Shown: positions 9,871 to 20,800, counted from the stretch's first letter. The stretch is DNA of 64,000 nucleotides from Hyphomicrobiaceae bacterium (GCA_025359185.1 JANYHF010000025.1:124001-188000), one strand, 5' to 3'. The notes: a model not told the origin generated them from the letters alone. Made by a program: numbers and translations.

Positions 9871-10714
9871 CGCAACCACCGAGGTGCCGCTGGTGCGGAC
9901 GGGTGCTTTTGACCTGAAGTGGCAGCCCGGCTTCGGCGTGGCAACGATGGTCTGCCTTGTGCTGCTCTATGCACCCATGATTGTGTTGTTTGTGTTTTCC
10001 TTTAATGGCAGCGACTCCATCACGCGCTGGGGCGGCTTGCCAAATTGGCACTGGTATACTGAGGCGTTTGCCGATCAGGAATTCCGCAGCGCCGCCATGA
10101 ACACGATCAAGATAACCGTCGTCGCCACGATCATTTCCACATTGGTTGCCACCGCTGCTGCCATCGGCACCACCCGTGGCCGCCGGTTCGCTGGCCAAGG
10201 TGCGATTTACACGGTCGTCAACCTGCCCTTGATGGTTCCCGAAATCATCACCGCGATTGCCACGCTGTCGTTCTTTTCCTTGCTGGCGCAGTATGCGGGG
10301 ATCAATTTCGGCATCGGCAACCTGATGCTGGCCCACACCGTGTTCTGCATCCCCTTCGCCTATATGCCGATCCGGGCGCGGCTGGAGGGCATGGACGAGC
10401 GGCTCGAGCAGGCCGCGGCCGATCTCTATGCGACGCCCTGGCAGGCCTTCAAGCGCGTGACCTTGCCCTTGCTGGTCCCGGGCATCAGCGCGGGCACGGC
10501 CCTCGCCTTCATCGTCTCCTTCGACGATTTTACCATCACGCAGCTGGTCGCGGGTCCTGGCCAAACCACATTGCCGCTCTATATCTGGGCCAAAACCCGC
10601 AGGCCGCTGACGCCTGAGTTGAATGCCATGTGCACGATCCTCCTGGCGATCTCGATTCTCTTTGTGGTTGGGTCATTCCTGATCGCGAACCGCCGCCGTT
10701 CCAAAACTGAATAA
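9863..10714 (+). CDS. potC: ABC transporter permease (PotC/PotI-like)
   Basis: Multi-TM protein, 'QAAADLYATPWQAFKRVTLPLLVPGI'. Start taken at ATG 9863, overlapping the upstream gene by 8 bp. Confidence 0.87.
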   Translation: MADATTEVPLVRTGAFDLKWQPGFGVATMVCLVLLYAPMIVLFVFSFNGSDSITRWGGLPNWHWYTEAFADQEFRSAAMNTIKITVVATIISTLVATAAAIGTTRGRRFAGQGAIYTVVNLPLMVPEIITAIATLSFFSLLAQYAGINFGIGNLMLAHTVFCIPFAYMPIRARLEGMDERLEQAAADLYATPWQAFKRVTLPLLVPGISAGTALAFIVSFDDFTITQLVAGPGQTTLPLYIWAKTRRPLTPELNAMCTILLAISILFVVGSFLIANRRRSKTE

Positions 10715-10731
10715 CCAAGGGAGTACGTTGA

Positions 10732-11766
10732 ATGAAATGTCGCATGATTGGTTTCGCGGCTGCCGCCGCCGCCCTGGCCATGTCTGCCAGCCCCGCGCTG
10801 GCTGCGGGCGAACTGCACATCTACAACTGGGGCGACTACACCAACCCAAAGCTGATCGAGAAATTCTCCAAGCAGTTTGACGTCAAAGTCTCACTCGACG
10901 TTTACGATTCGAACGAGACCATGCTCGCCAAGGTGCAGGCTGGCGGCTCGGGCTACGATGTTGTCATGCCGTCCGACTACACCGTGAAGATTATGATCGA
11001 GGGCGGCCTGCTCGCCAAGACCGAGCCCAACACCATGGCCAACTTCAAGAACATGCGGCCCGAATTCGTCGGCGTCTATTGGGACGAGGGCCGTCACTAT
11101 TCCGTGCCCTGGCAGTACGGCAAGACGACGTTCGTCGTGAACACCGACAAGTACAAGGGCGACATCGACACGCTGAAAATCCTGTTCGACCCGCCAGCCG
11201 AATTGAAGGGCCGCATCAATGTGCTCGACGACTTAAACTCGCTGATCCACGCGGCCGAGCGCTATGCGGGCGTGCCGCGTTGCGGCGGTGACAAGGAAGC
11301 CCTGAAGAAGGTCAGTGATGTACTGTTGGCCGCCAAGCCCAGCTGGCGTACCTTCAGCTATGACACCATCACCAAGCTGACATCGGGCGACGTAGACGTG
11401 ACGCAAACCTGGAACGGCGCCGCCTACCGGATGCGCCAGAAGATTCCGGCCGCCAAGTTCTCCTTTCCGAAAGAGGGCATCGAGGGCTGGATGGACAACG
11501 CCTCCGTTCTCAAAGACGCCAAGAACATGGAGAACGCTAAACTGTTCCAGAACTTCATCATGGACCCCGAGAACGCCGCGTTGATCTCAGAGTTTGCTGG
11601 CTACGACAACGGCATCACCGGCTCGCTGAAATTCCTGCCCAAGGAATTTGCCGAGTCGCCCGAGTTAAACGCCCCGGCCGGTGCGCCAGTGCCCGAATTC
11701 GTGCCGCCGTGCCCGAAAGAGGTGGTCGAGATGTACAACAAGATCTGGACCAATTTGAAGAAGTAG
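10732..11766 (+). CDS. potD: Polyamine ABC transporter substrate-binding protein
   Basis: Signal peptide then 'GELHIYNWGDYTNPKLIEKFSKQFDVKVSLDVYDSNETMLAKVQAG', typical PotD/PotF; GGGAG-type RBS upstream. Confidence 0.9.
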   Translation: MKCRMIGFAAAAAALAMSASPALAAGELHIYNWGDYTNPKLIEKFSKQFDVKVSLDVYDSNETMLAKVQAGGSGYDVVMPSDYTVKIMIEGGLLAKTEPNTMANFKNMRPEFVGVYWDEGRHYSVPWQYGKTTFVVNTDKYKGDIDTLKILFDPPAELKGRINVLDDLNSLIHAAERYAGVPRCGGDKEALKKVSDVLLAAKPSWRTFSYDTITKLTSGDVDVTQTWNGAAYRMRQKIPAAKFSFPKEGIEGWMDNASVLKDAKNMENAKLFQNFIMDPENAALISEFAGYDNGITGSLKFLPKEFAESPELNAPAGAPVPEFVPPCPKEVVEMYNKIWTNLKK

Positions 11767-11919
11767 GACTGCTTGCGGTCCGGGTGGCTACGCCGCCCGG
11801 GCCTCTGCTGTTGCTGCAAGCCTTTGTTGAGCGCTCAAGGTAACGCGGCGTATTTATTTGGGTTTTCCCGGGCGGGACAGCTGTTGGCTGTGTTCAGTGC
11901 AAACCGTAAAGGTCTGAGC

Positions 11920-12519
11920 GTGACCGGTTCTCCGACGAGCCCAAAAACAGACCTCATCGAACGCGACCGCTCCTGCCTGGTTGTCATCGATGTTCAGAAA
12001 TTCTTCCTCGACAAGCTGCCGCTCGATCAACGCCAACCGCTGGTGGACCGGATCGGGTGGATCATGCGTGTTGCCACGGCGCTCGCCATTCCTATCATCG
12101 CAACCGCCGAGGATAGTGCGCATGACGGGCCGCTGGTGCCAGACCTCGCCGGCCTGCTGCCCAAGGGCCAAACGGTGTTCAACAAGATGGTCTTCGGCCT
12201 CGCCGGTCAGCCCGATATCCGGGCGACTATCGAGGGCAGCCGCTGCGACACATTCGTCCTTGTTGGCCTCGAAACCGACGTCTGTGTCGCCCACTCAGCC
12301 TTCGGGCTGCGCGACCTTGGCAACCGCACCGTCGTGATCTCCGACGCCACCGGCTCCCCGCCGCCGTATCACGAAGCCGGGCTCGCGCGACTACGCGATG
12401 CCGGCATAACCGTCACAACCGTCAAGGGCTTGTACTATGAATGGGTGCGCGACTTGGCCACTCACGCCCGTGTGAAGGCCGCCATCAACCAACCCTCGCC
12501 GTACGGGCTAACGCTTTAG
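11920..12519 (+). CDS. Isochorismatase family cysteine hydrolase
   Basis: 'DRSCLVVIDVQKFFLDKLP' and 'VLVGLETDVCVAHSAFGL' motifs. GTG start at 11920 proposed; the track ORF begins at 11773. Confidence 0.82.
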   Translation: MTGSPTSPKTDLIERDRSCLVVIDVQKFFLDKLPLDQRQPLVDRIGWIMRVATALAIPIIATAEDSAHDGPLVPDLAGLLPKGQTVFNKMVFGLAGQPDIRATIEGSRCDTFVLVGLETDVCVAHSAFGLRDLGNRTVVISDATGSPPPYHEAGLARLRDAGITVTTVKGLYYEWVRDLATHARVKAAINQPSPYGLTL

Positions 12520-12540
12520 CTCATTGATAAGAATCAACCT

Positions 12541-12573
12541 TCGTCACGGCCGGGTCAAGCGCGGCCATGACGA
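12541..12573. repeat. Single-arm copy of the 5385-5475 palindromic family
   Basis: TCGTCACGGCCGGGTCAAGCGCGGCCATGACGA, same GGCCGGGTCAAGC..GGCCATGAC core. Confidence 0.75.
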
Positions 12574-12673
12574 AAAGAAAGTAGTCCCCCCGTTCACCTT
12601 GCGGTGAGATGGACGCGGGCTGGGACTTTGGCTGCTGGGGCGAATCCGCTACAAGGCTTGGCAACCCGTCCTC

Positions 12674-14305
12674 TTGAGTCCCTCCATGCAGCCTCTCTCC
12701 CGTCCCATCTCCTCTCTGCGCCCCCACTACGACGTTGTCGTCGTCGGCTCGGGCTATGGCGGCGGGGTGACGGCGTCGCGGCTGGCGCGGGCGGGCAAGC
12801 GGGTGTGCGTGCTGGAGCGCGGCAAAGAGTATCTGCCGGGGGATTTTCCGGCGCGGCTGACCGATATGCGCGCCGAGACCATGATGTCGGGCGGCAATGG
12901 CAAGCCGGGGCTGTATGACCTCAGGGTCGGCGAGCACATGCATGTGCTGGTGGGCTGCGGGCTTGGCGGCGGATCGCTGGTGAATGCCGGCGTGGCACTG
13001 CGGCCGGATGCGCGCGTATTTGCCGATCCGGTTTGGCCGGGGGAGATTTCGTGGGGAGATGGCTCGCTGGACGAAGGTTACGCACGGGCGGCGGCATGGT
13101 TGCGTCCGGCGCGTGATCCGTTGGCGGAGCAAATGACCAAGTTCCGCGCGCTGGACCGGGCGAGCGGCGCACTGGGCACCGCGCCATCGGCCGCCGAAGT
13201 GGTGGTGAGTTTTGAAGCCACCGTCAACGCGGCGGGGATTAAACAACCGGCCTGCACGCGCTGTGGTGATTGCTGCGGCGGCTGCAATGTCGGCGCCAAG
13301 AACACGATCGCGATGACGTATTTGCCCGATGCGGATCGTCATGGAGCTGAGATATTTTCGCAAGTGCGTGTGGACTTTATCGAGCGGCAGGGCGCGGCGG
13401 GCTGGCGGATTTTCTGGCGGCCAACCGGGGACGCCAAAGCTGAACTTGCGGCGATCACGGCCGATATGGTTGTGCTCGCCGCAGGCTCCCTCGGCACCAC
13501 CGAAATCCTGCTGCGCTCGCGCGAAAGGGGCCTCCCCTTGTCGGACCGGCTCGGCCACGGTTTTTCGGCCAACGGCGATATCATCGCCTTTGGTTACAAC
13601 GCCAAGGAGCGCGTGAACGCGGTCGGCGTTGGCCATCCAGCGCGGGCGGACGTGCCGCCGGTTGGGGCTAGCGTCAGTGGGCAGATCATCGTCGATGATC
13701 CCGATGACCTGTCGCGCAGTCTGATCGTTCAGGAGGGCGTGCTGCCGTCAGCGGTCGGCCCGCTGCTGCCGGTTGTGTTCGTGCCGGGCGGCCGCATCCT
13801 CGGGGCGGCACACGCGCTGCTGAAGGGCGTGTACGACGGACCGCTCGCGCGCACGCACACGTTCTTTGTCGTCTCGCACGACGATGCCAAGGGCCGCATC
13901 GTGCTGCGCGATGGCCGCGCGGTGATCGACTGGCCCGGCGTGATGGACCAGCCCGTTTATGATCGCGTTGACAAGGCGCTGGTTGATCTGTGTAAGGTCA
14001 ATGGCGCGGCTTATGTCAAGAACCCGATGTCCGAGGGCGTGATGGGCAAGAAGCCGGCGACTGCGCATCCCTTGGGCGGGTCGGGCATGGGCAAGGACGC
14101 TGCGCGCGGCACCGTCAACCACAAGGGGCAGCCGTTCACGGGGGAAACCGCCGGCGGCGTCCATCAGGGGCTCTATGTCAGCGATGGGTCGATCATTTCA
14201 CGCTCGCTCGGATGCAATCCTCTCTTAACCATCACCGCGCTGGCCGAGAGGGCTGTGCAACTTATCGCGGATGACTATCAATTGCGCTTTCGCATCACTG
14301 GATGA
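12674..14305 (+). CDS. GMC family FAD-dependent oxidoreductase (cholesterol-oxidase-like)
   Basis: 'YDVVVVGSGYGGGVTASRLARAGKRVCVLERG' FAD motif; C-terminal 'HPLGGSGMG ... LYVSDGSIISRSLGCNPLLTITALAERAV'. Confidence 0.88.
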   Translation: MSPSMQPLSRPISSLRPHYDVVVVGSGYGGGVTASRLARAGKRVCVLERGKEYLPGDFPARLTDMRAETMMSGGNGKPGLYDLRVGEHMHVLVGCGLGGGSLVNAGVALRPDARVFADPVWPGEISWGDGSLDEGYARAAAWLRPARDPLAEQMTKFRALDRASGALGTAPSAAEVVVSFEATVNAAGIKQPACTRCGDCCGGCNVGAKNTIAMTYLPDADRHGAEIFSQVRVDFIERQGAAGWRIFWRPTGDAKAELAAITADMVVLAAGSLGTTEILLRSRERGLPLSDRLGHGFSANGDIIAFGYNAKERVNAVGVGHPARADVPPVGASVSGQIIVDDPDDLSRSLIVQEGVLPSAVGPLLPVVFVPGGRILGAAHALLKGVYDGPLARTHTFFVVSHDDAKGRIVLRDGRAVIDWPGVMDQPVYDRVDKALVDLCKVNGAAYVKNPMSEGVMGKKPATAHPLGGSGMGKDAARGTVNHKGQPFTGETAGGVHQGLYVSDGSIISRSLGCNPLLTITALAERAVQLIADDYQLRFRITG

Positions 14306-14363
14306 GCAGGAAGCAGCACTGGATCGGCGCGAACTGAGCGGAACTGAGCGGAACCAACACGCC

Positions 14364-15275
14364 ATGACAGGCCCCATTGACGAGCTGTTGACCTTGCGCG
14401 ATCTCTTGCGTTACGCCGTGTCGCGCTTCCGCGAGGCCGGCATCGCCTATGGACACGGCACCACAAACGCCCTCGACGAGGCCGCATTCCTGCTGCTGTG
14501 GGGCCTCAATCTGCCCATCGATCAGCTCGATCCGTTTGTCGACGCACGGTTGACACGGGCGGAGCGGGAGAAACTCCTTGCCCTGATTGACACTCGCATC
14601 ACCACTCGCAAACCAGCTGCCTATCTGACGGGCGAGGCGTGGATCCGTGGGCATCGTTTCGTGATTACTGAGGATGTGATCGTGCCGCGGTCCCTCATCG
14701 GCGAGCTGCTGGCGGGTGAGGGTGCCAGCGTACTGATGTCCGGCGATCCGCCCGCGCGTATCCTCGATCTGTGCACGGGCTCAGGCTGCCTCGCCATCCT
14801 GGCGGCGCTGGCTTTCCCCGAAGCGGCGGTAGACGCCGTTGAATTGTCCGCAAGCGCCTTGTTGGTGGCGCAGAAAAATGTCACTGATTATGGCCTGGAC
14901 GCGCGCATCAAACTCTTCGAAGGCGATCTATTTGCCCCGCTGAAGGGCCAGCGCTATGACCTCATCATCAGCAATCCGCCCTATGTTACCGATGCGGCTG
15001 TGGCGGCGTTTCCCCCCGAACATGCCAGCGAACCCATCATGGCGCACGCGGGCGGGCTGGATGGGTTGACCATTGTACGCCGCATCCTCGCTGAAGCTCC
15101 CACCATACTGGCACCGGACGGCCAGCTGCTCGTCGAAGTGGGCTCGGGCCAGAATGCTCTGGCAGCGGAGTATCCGCATCTGCCCTTCCTGTGGCTCGAC
15201 ACCGAAGAAAGTACGGGCGAAGTGTTCCTGTTGCCGGCCGAAGCGCTGGGGCCTCCTCGCAAGAAGCGCAAATGA
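14364..15275 (+). CDS. prmB: Protein-(glutamine-N5) methyltransferase, ribosomal protein L3-specific
   Basis: 'LDLCTGSGCLAILAA' and 'DLIISNPPYV' (NPPY) motifs. Start taken at MTGPIDELLTLRDLL. Confidence 0.88.
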   Translation: MTGPIDELLTLRDLLRYAVSRFREAGIAYGHGTTNALDEAAFLLLWGLNLPIDQLDPFVDARLTRAEREKLLALIDTRITTRKPAAYLTGEAWIRGHRFVITEDVIVPRSLIGELLAGEGASVLMSGDPPARILDLCTGSGCLAILAALAFPEAAVDAVELSASALLVAQKNVTDYGLDARIKLFEGDLFAPLKGQRYDLIISNPPYVTDAAVAAFPPEHASEPIMAHAGGLDGLTIVRRILAEAPTILAPDGQLLVEVGSGQNALAAEYPHLPFLWLDTEESTGEVFLLPAEALGPPRKKRK

Positions 15276-15279
15276 AAAT

Positions 15280-15303
15280 CGGCCGCCCATGGCGGGGCGG
15301 CCG
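15280..15303 (+). terminator. Candidate terminator/hairpin downstream of prmB
   Basis: Perfect 9-bp stem CGGCCGCCC-ATGGCG-GGGCGGCCG 5 bp after the prmB stop; no strong T-tract follows. Confidence 0.5.
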
Positions 15304-15563
15304 AGTTATTCAGTGGGAGCAGAGAGCAGGAGAGAGAAAAAGTTAACGGCGGGGCCAGTGGTTAACGTGCAGGCGAGTGGCAAACCCTCAAGTGATTTTT
15401 TAGCTTCGGTCAATTGTCTCTAATGCATTGAAGAATAACGCGAAAATATTGCCACCCCGTTTCAACGGGCGGTAAAATTCTCCACTAATTTTAGATATCG
15501 GACCCAAAATCGTTAGATTGGCGAAATTGACCCGGCGACCGTTAACCCTTGCGGCTGCAACCG

Positions 15564-17813
15564 TTAATGCAGCACCACTTGTACCCGGTCCACCTTGCCG
15601 GTGGCATCAATCACCGAGACGCGGGCAAAGCCGTGGCCTGCGGGCACAAAGCTCGCCGCGCGGCTGAACGGGTCGGACGGAACGGGGGCGTCATCGACCA
15701 TCCAGGTCAGTGGCAGCACGCCGCCCTCGGCTTTGAGGATGACAGGCCGCGCCGTGCCATCTGGCGCTTGAGCGAGGTCCAATTCGGACTTGTCCGGAGG
15801 AAAGGCGATGGCGAGTTCGGGATCGGCGAAGGGCTTGCCCTCGGTCTTGTCCTGACGGTCAGCACCGAACACTTTGAGCGGCGGCGGCAGATCAATGCCC
15901 ACTTCCGCACCCTCAGGTGCCGCAGCCAATGGTACGCGGCGGCCTGGTATGCGCGCAAAGGCATCGAACAGGATCGGCGCGGCCGTGCCGACGCCGGTGA
16001 TGCCTGGCTCCGGCACGCCATCAGGCCGGCCCACCCAGACAGCGATGGTGTATTTGCCATCGAACCCCGCAGCCCAGGCGTCGCGGAAGCCGTAGGACGT
16101 GCCCGTCTTATAGGCGATCTCGCCGCCCTTGGCATTGCGTGGCGGTGGCGTGCCGCGCAGGATGCTCTGGATGTACCAGTCGGGAACCGGGGCGAGCAGC
16201 CGGGGTGCCAGATTAAGCGTGTGCTGATCCTTGCGGTCAGCGATCTGGTGGAGGAGTGCAATGGACTGCCCGCCGCGAGCGATCCCGGCATAAAGCTGCG
16301 TAAGATCGCGCAAGGTGATGCCGACGCCGCCAAGGCCGACGGCCAGCGATGGCCCCGCGTCCAGCGGCAACTCATAGGGCACGCCGGCTTCCTTCAGCCG
16401 CGCCATCATCCGGGTTGGCCCCACGGCCGCCAGCATTTTTACGGCGGGCACGTTCAAAGATTGCCGCAGCGCATCACGCACACTGACCATACCGTGGAAC
16501 AGATCATCGAAATTCTTCGGCGCATAGCGGCCAAAGCGCGTCGGCTTGTCGTCGATCATGGTGTCGGGATGCGCGATGCCGGCCTCGAAGGCGAGGCCAT
16601 AGACCAGCGGTTTGAGCGTAGAACCGGGCGAACGGAGCGCGTTGGCCATGTCGATGGGGCCAAAGCGCTTGATGTCGAGATAGCCGGGCGAGCCGACATA
16701 GGCCAAGATTTCTCCATTGGTGTGGTCGGCTGCGACGATGGCGATGGAGAGCCTTGGGCCTAGGCTGGCAGCCGACGTGCGGGCGAGGTCTTCGAGCGCG
16801 GTTTGCAGCGGCCGGTCCAGCGTCAGCCGATGGATGAGCGTTTCGGGATTGGCGGCGACGGCCTCTTCGCTGAGATGGGGTGCAAGCTGAGGAAAAGGCT
16901 TTCGCGCCGTTGGCATGGGTTCGGCGTCCGCATGGGTTGCCTCGGCAGTATCGATCACTCCGGCCGCCAGCGAACGGGCAAGCACTCGGGAGCGGGCGAG
17001 CTTAGCGGCCTCGGGGTGCAGATCGGGCCGCCGCGCTTCGGGCGATTGCGGCAGCGCCACCAACAGTGCCGCTTCGCCCGCTGACAGCCGCATCGGCTCC
17101 TTGCCGAAATAGGCGAGCGAGGCTGCCCGCACGCCTTCCAGATTGCCTCCGAATGGCGCGAGTTTCAGATAGAGCCGCAGGATTTCCGGCTTGGTCAACC
17201 GCTGTTCTATCTGCACGGCACGGATCATCTGGCGTAACTTGCCGAGGCTGGTTCGCTCGTGCTTGCCATCAAGCAGCCGGGCCACCTGCATGGTCAGCGT
17301 AGACGCGCCCGAGCGGATGCGGCCGTAGCGTAACACGAGGCCAACGGAGCGGAAGAGCGCGAGCGGGTCAACGCCAAGATGGGTCGCAAAGCGCTTGTCC
17401 TCATAGGCAAACAGCATAGCGAGGTAACGCGGATCGACCGTGGTCTCGTCCACCGGCAGCCGCCAGCGGCCATCCTTGGTTGTGAACGGCCGCAGTAGCT
17501 TGCCGTCGCGGTCGAGGACTACGATGGAACCTTCGGTGGCCGCGGCAAGGGGCGGCGGGCCGAGTTGGTTGACAAAGAGTGCTGGCAGAACAATCAAAAA
17601 GAGGGCCAACACGAGCCCGGCGACGATCAGCTTGGATGGACGGAAAAGACTGAATGCCTGGTTGGGCTTTCCCGTTCTACCCCCATCCGGTCCTTCCCCC
17701 CTTAAGGGGGAGGGACCCCTAGAGTCATGAATTTCCGCTCCATCGGCTCCAGTGTCTCCGCCCCCTTGAGGGGGAAGGAACAAGGTGGGGGTGGGGCGGG
17801 AAAGCCTCTCCAC
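15564..17813 (-). CDS. pbpC: Penicillin-binding protein 1C
   Basis: GT51 'AMLFAYEDKRFATHLGVDPLALFRS', 'GASTLTMQVARLL', transpeptidase 'SPGSTLKPLVYG' and 'KTGTSYG'. GTG start at 17813 lies against the upstream gene; true start uncertain (repeat-derived N-terminus). Confidence 0.88.
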   Translation of the reverse strand: MERLSRPTPTLFLPPQGGGDTGADGAEIHDSRGPSPLRGEGPDGGRTGKPNQAFSLFRPSKLIVAGLVLALFLIVLPALFVNQLGPPPLAAATEGSIVVLDRDGKLLRPFTTKDGRWRLPVDETTVDPRYLAMLFAYEDKRFATHLGVDPLALFRSVGLVLRYGRIRSGASTLTMQVARLLDGKHERTSLGKLRQMIRAVQIEQRLTKPEILRLYLKLAPFGGNLEGVRAASLAYFGKEPMRLSAGEAALLVALPQSPEARRPDLHPEAAKLARSRVLARSLAAGVIDTAEATHADAEPMPTARKPFPQLAPHLSEEAVAANPETLIHRLTLDRPLQTALEDLARTSAASLGPRLSIAIVAADHTNGEILAYVGSPGYLDIKRFGPIDMANALRSPGSTLKPLVYGLAFEAGIAHPDTMIDDKPTRFGRYAPKNFDDLFHGMVSVRDALRQSLNVPAVKMLAAVGPTRMMARLKEAGVPYELPLDAGPSLAVGLGGVGITLRDLTQLYAGIARGGQSIALLHQIADRKDQHTLNLAPRLLAPVPDWYIQSILRGTPPPRNAKGGEIAYKTGTSYGFRDAWAAGFDGKYTIAVWVGRPDGVPEPGITGVGTAAPILFDAFARIPGRRVPLAAAPEGAEVGIDLPPPLKVFGADRQDKTEGKPFADPELAIAFPPDKSELDLAQAPDGTARPVILKAEGGVLPLTWMVDDAPVPSDPFSRAASFVPAGHGFARVSVIDATGKVDRVQVVLH
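17685..17800. repeat. CCCCCTT(A/G)AGGGGG-type palindromic repeat
   Basis: Two palindromes (ccccccttaaggggg near 17693-17716 and gcccccttgaggggg near 17760-17779) flanked by CCCCA/TGGGG tracts; similar units near 27735-27790, 42465-42515 and 59360-59750. Confidence 0.75.
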
Positions 17814-20800
17814 TTACTGCGCCTCAACCTTCAATTTGCCGGCGTCCGTCCGTGCAAAACGATCAGGCGCGTACATATCTTCGATGGTGGCGGCGGGCAG
17901 CAGGTAGTCGCCGGGCGTGACAGCGCGGACCACATAGGCGAGCGTGACAGAGTTGCCGGCAGGTGCGTCTTTGCTTGCAGCCAGAGCATCCTCCGTATTC
18001 GCATTGGCATCGGGATTGTCAGCACCATCACTATTGTCCGCAGACGCCGCATCAGCCGGTGCACCCGTGCTTCCCGCGTTCAAGTTCAGCGCAGCCACGA
18101 ACCGGTCATCGCGGAACTCGGTGTGTTCGGCATGGCCCAACTGCTTCAGCCAGGGCATGTTGCTGGTGCTGCTGCTCTCAACCAGACGCGGGTTTTCGAC
18201 TTCGAAACCCGCAGGCAGCCGGTCAACCACCAGCACACGGCCGGCCTTGCCGTCCGTTGGCGTCACTTTCACCAGCACCACAACACGGTCGTTCTGCTTC
18301 AGCGTGGTCAAGCCCTTCACGGCGGCGATGGGCTTGCCATCAAGCGTGAAGTAAGTGCGCTCCAGCTTGAAGCCCTTGGACGTCGCGGGTTCCGGCGTCA
18401 GCGATTCGCCCGAGACCGTGACGACGGCCTGCACATCGGTGTCGCTGCTGTTGGTGACCACGAACGGGCTCTTGGTGAGATCGTCCAACGTCAAGCCCCG
18501 CATCAGCGCGCCAGTCTGTGGTTTGCCGTTGACGTCGAGTGTCAGCGTCTTGCCTTGCTCGATCAAGCTGCGGGCGGCCAGAAGCATCCACGATTGTTCC
18601 TGTGTGGACGTATAGGTGTGCGACAGCCGCGATTTGCTCACCAGTTCGGCAAGGCGCGAGGCGGACTGCTTGCGTACGCCAGTTTCGGAAACCAGAGCCA
18701 GCGTGGCAGCGCCATCGCGCAAGCCCGAGCCGTAGTCGGCCCGCGCATCACCGTCAGCGGCGTCCTTCTCCACATCGGCAATGGCGCTATCGAAGGCTTT
18801 GCCGGCGCGTTCGGTGTCGCCATAGAGCGCGAGGGCGGCGGCGATCTGCGCCTTGGCCATCGGATTGGCGAAGCGGTCGAGACGGGTATCGGCGTAATAG
18901 CGCAAGTCGCCGATGGGCGCGCGGCCGTTGCGGGCGAGCACATAAAGGGCGTAGGCGATGGATTCGCCGCCCTTTTCGAAGTCGGAGGCGTAGCTCACCG
19001 AGTTCTGCAACTTGTCGAGGGCTTGGCTAAAGGCACGCGGCTGCACCGTAAAACCCTGTTCCTTGGCGCGACCGAGGAAGTCGGTGACATAGGCGCTTAG
19101 CCACAAATCGCCGTTGCTCGGACCCCAGAGGCCGAACGCGCCGGACGAGTCCTGCATGTCATAGAGACGGTTGATGGCCTCCTGGATGCGGGTCTTGGCT
19201 TCCGACTCGCCCGTGATGCCAGCGGCGGCGGCGACCTGGTTGAGATAGAGCAGCGGCAGTGCGCGGCTGGTCGTCTGCTCGGCACAGCCGTAGGGGTAGC
19301 GGTCAAGCGCGGCCAACAGTCCGGGCACGTCCAGACTGGCGGCCGGGCCAACGGCGAGCGTCACCTTTGAGCGCTCGGGGATCAAATCCTTCAGCACGTC
19401 AGCGGTGACGGTGATCTTGCCAGTCTTGGCAGACAGGGTCTGCACCGTCGTGCGCTTCACGTCGCCAGCAGGCGCGTGCACCTCCAGGCCGAAATTGCGG
19501 TGTACCAAGATGTTTCCGGGGCCTGTGAGTGACACGGCGTAGCTGATCTTGCCGGCTTTGGGTGAGGCGAGCGCCGCGATCTGCAACTTACGTTCGCCTG
19601 CCCCCAGGACAACATCCTGGTCGAGCGCCATGCTCTTGCTGCTGCCTTCGGTTTGCTCGACGGCGACATGATACGTGCCCGCTGCACCTTCAACATTGTG
19701 CACGTCGAACACCAGCTGGCTCTTGTCGCCAAGCGTCAGGAAACGCGGACCGGACACCAGCATGGCGACCGGATCGCGCACGATCAGTTCCTTGTCGGCA
19801 TGGCCGAGCTTGGTCTTGGTCCAGGCGACGGCCATGACGCGCAGCGCGCCATTGAAATCGGGGATGTCGAACGTGACCTCGGCTTTGCCATCCGCGCCGA
19901 CCTTGAGGATGCCGGAGAACAGAGCAACGGGCGCGACGGTGGGCAGAGCCACAGCCGTATCGAGCCCACCGCCGTCACCGCCCGAGCGGGCAAGCCCACG
20001 TTCAGCGTGCATCCCATCGATGAGCTTTCCGTACAAGTCGCGGACTTCGACACCGAGGCGGCGCTGGCCGTAGAACCAGCCTTCCGGCGATGGCGTCTTG
20101 TAGGCAGTGAGATTGAGAATGCCGACATCGACGGCGGCGAGCACGACGCGCGCTTCTTCGCCTGCGGCCAAGCCGGTCAGCGAGACGGGCACTTTCAGTT
20201 TGTCACCGGATGGTGATTTGTCCGGCAAGGTGAAACTCACGCCGAGCGTCCGGCTGGCCGAATCCACCGGCACCCAATGCACGCCGATGGAGCGCGACGG
20301 CATCCGCTTGGCGGCCTCGTCCATGGGCCGGTAGAGCATGGCCGTGATATAGGAGCCTGGAGCCATTGCGTCACTGATCGGTATCTCGACGCTGGCGCCG
20401 GTCTTGGCCACATCGACCATCTGCATAGAGACCAAACCATCGCGCAATACGGCGATGATAGCTTTGCCTTCGCCCTCGGGCGCGATGTTCAGTTTGAGCG
20501 TGTCGCCGACTTTGTAACTCGCCTTGTCGGTGCCGATTTGGAGCACTTCGGGGCTGTCGGCTTTCTCGGCGCCGTACCATCCAGCATAGAAGGTTGTGCT
20601 GCTGGCCGGGCCGCCCGCTTCGGTCGAAGCGACTTGCAGGACGTACTCGCCCCATTGCACGGGAACGCTCAGTTTTCCGGGCGTGGCGGCATCAAGGTCA
20701 ATGGTGCCGTCGAGCACCTTGCTCGTGTAAACGACGGGCTCATAGGTCCATGAGCCGTTCTTGCCGTACCACTGGTACTGCCGGTCCACTTTCTTGACTT

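Noticed and set aside
12521-13636. 371-aa minus-strand ORF opposite the GMC oxidoreductase
   Set aside because: Shadow ORF; the plus-strand frame has an unmistakable FAD-binding motif.
15549-16763. 404-aa plus-strand ORF opposite pbpC
   Set aside because: Antisense shadow of a confidently identified PBP; composition H/R/G-rich without domain features.
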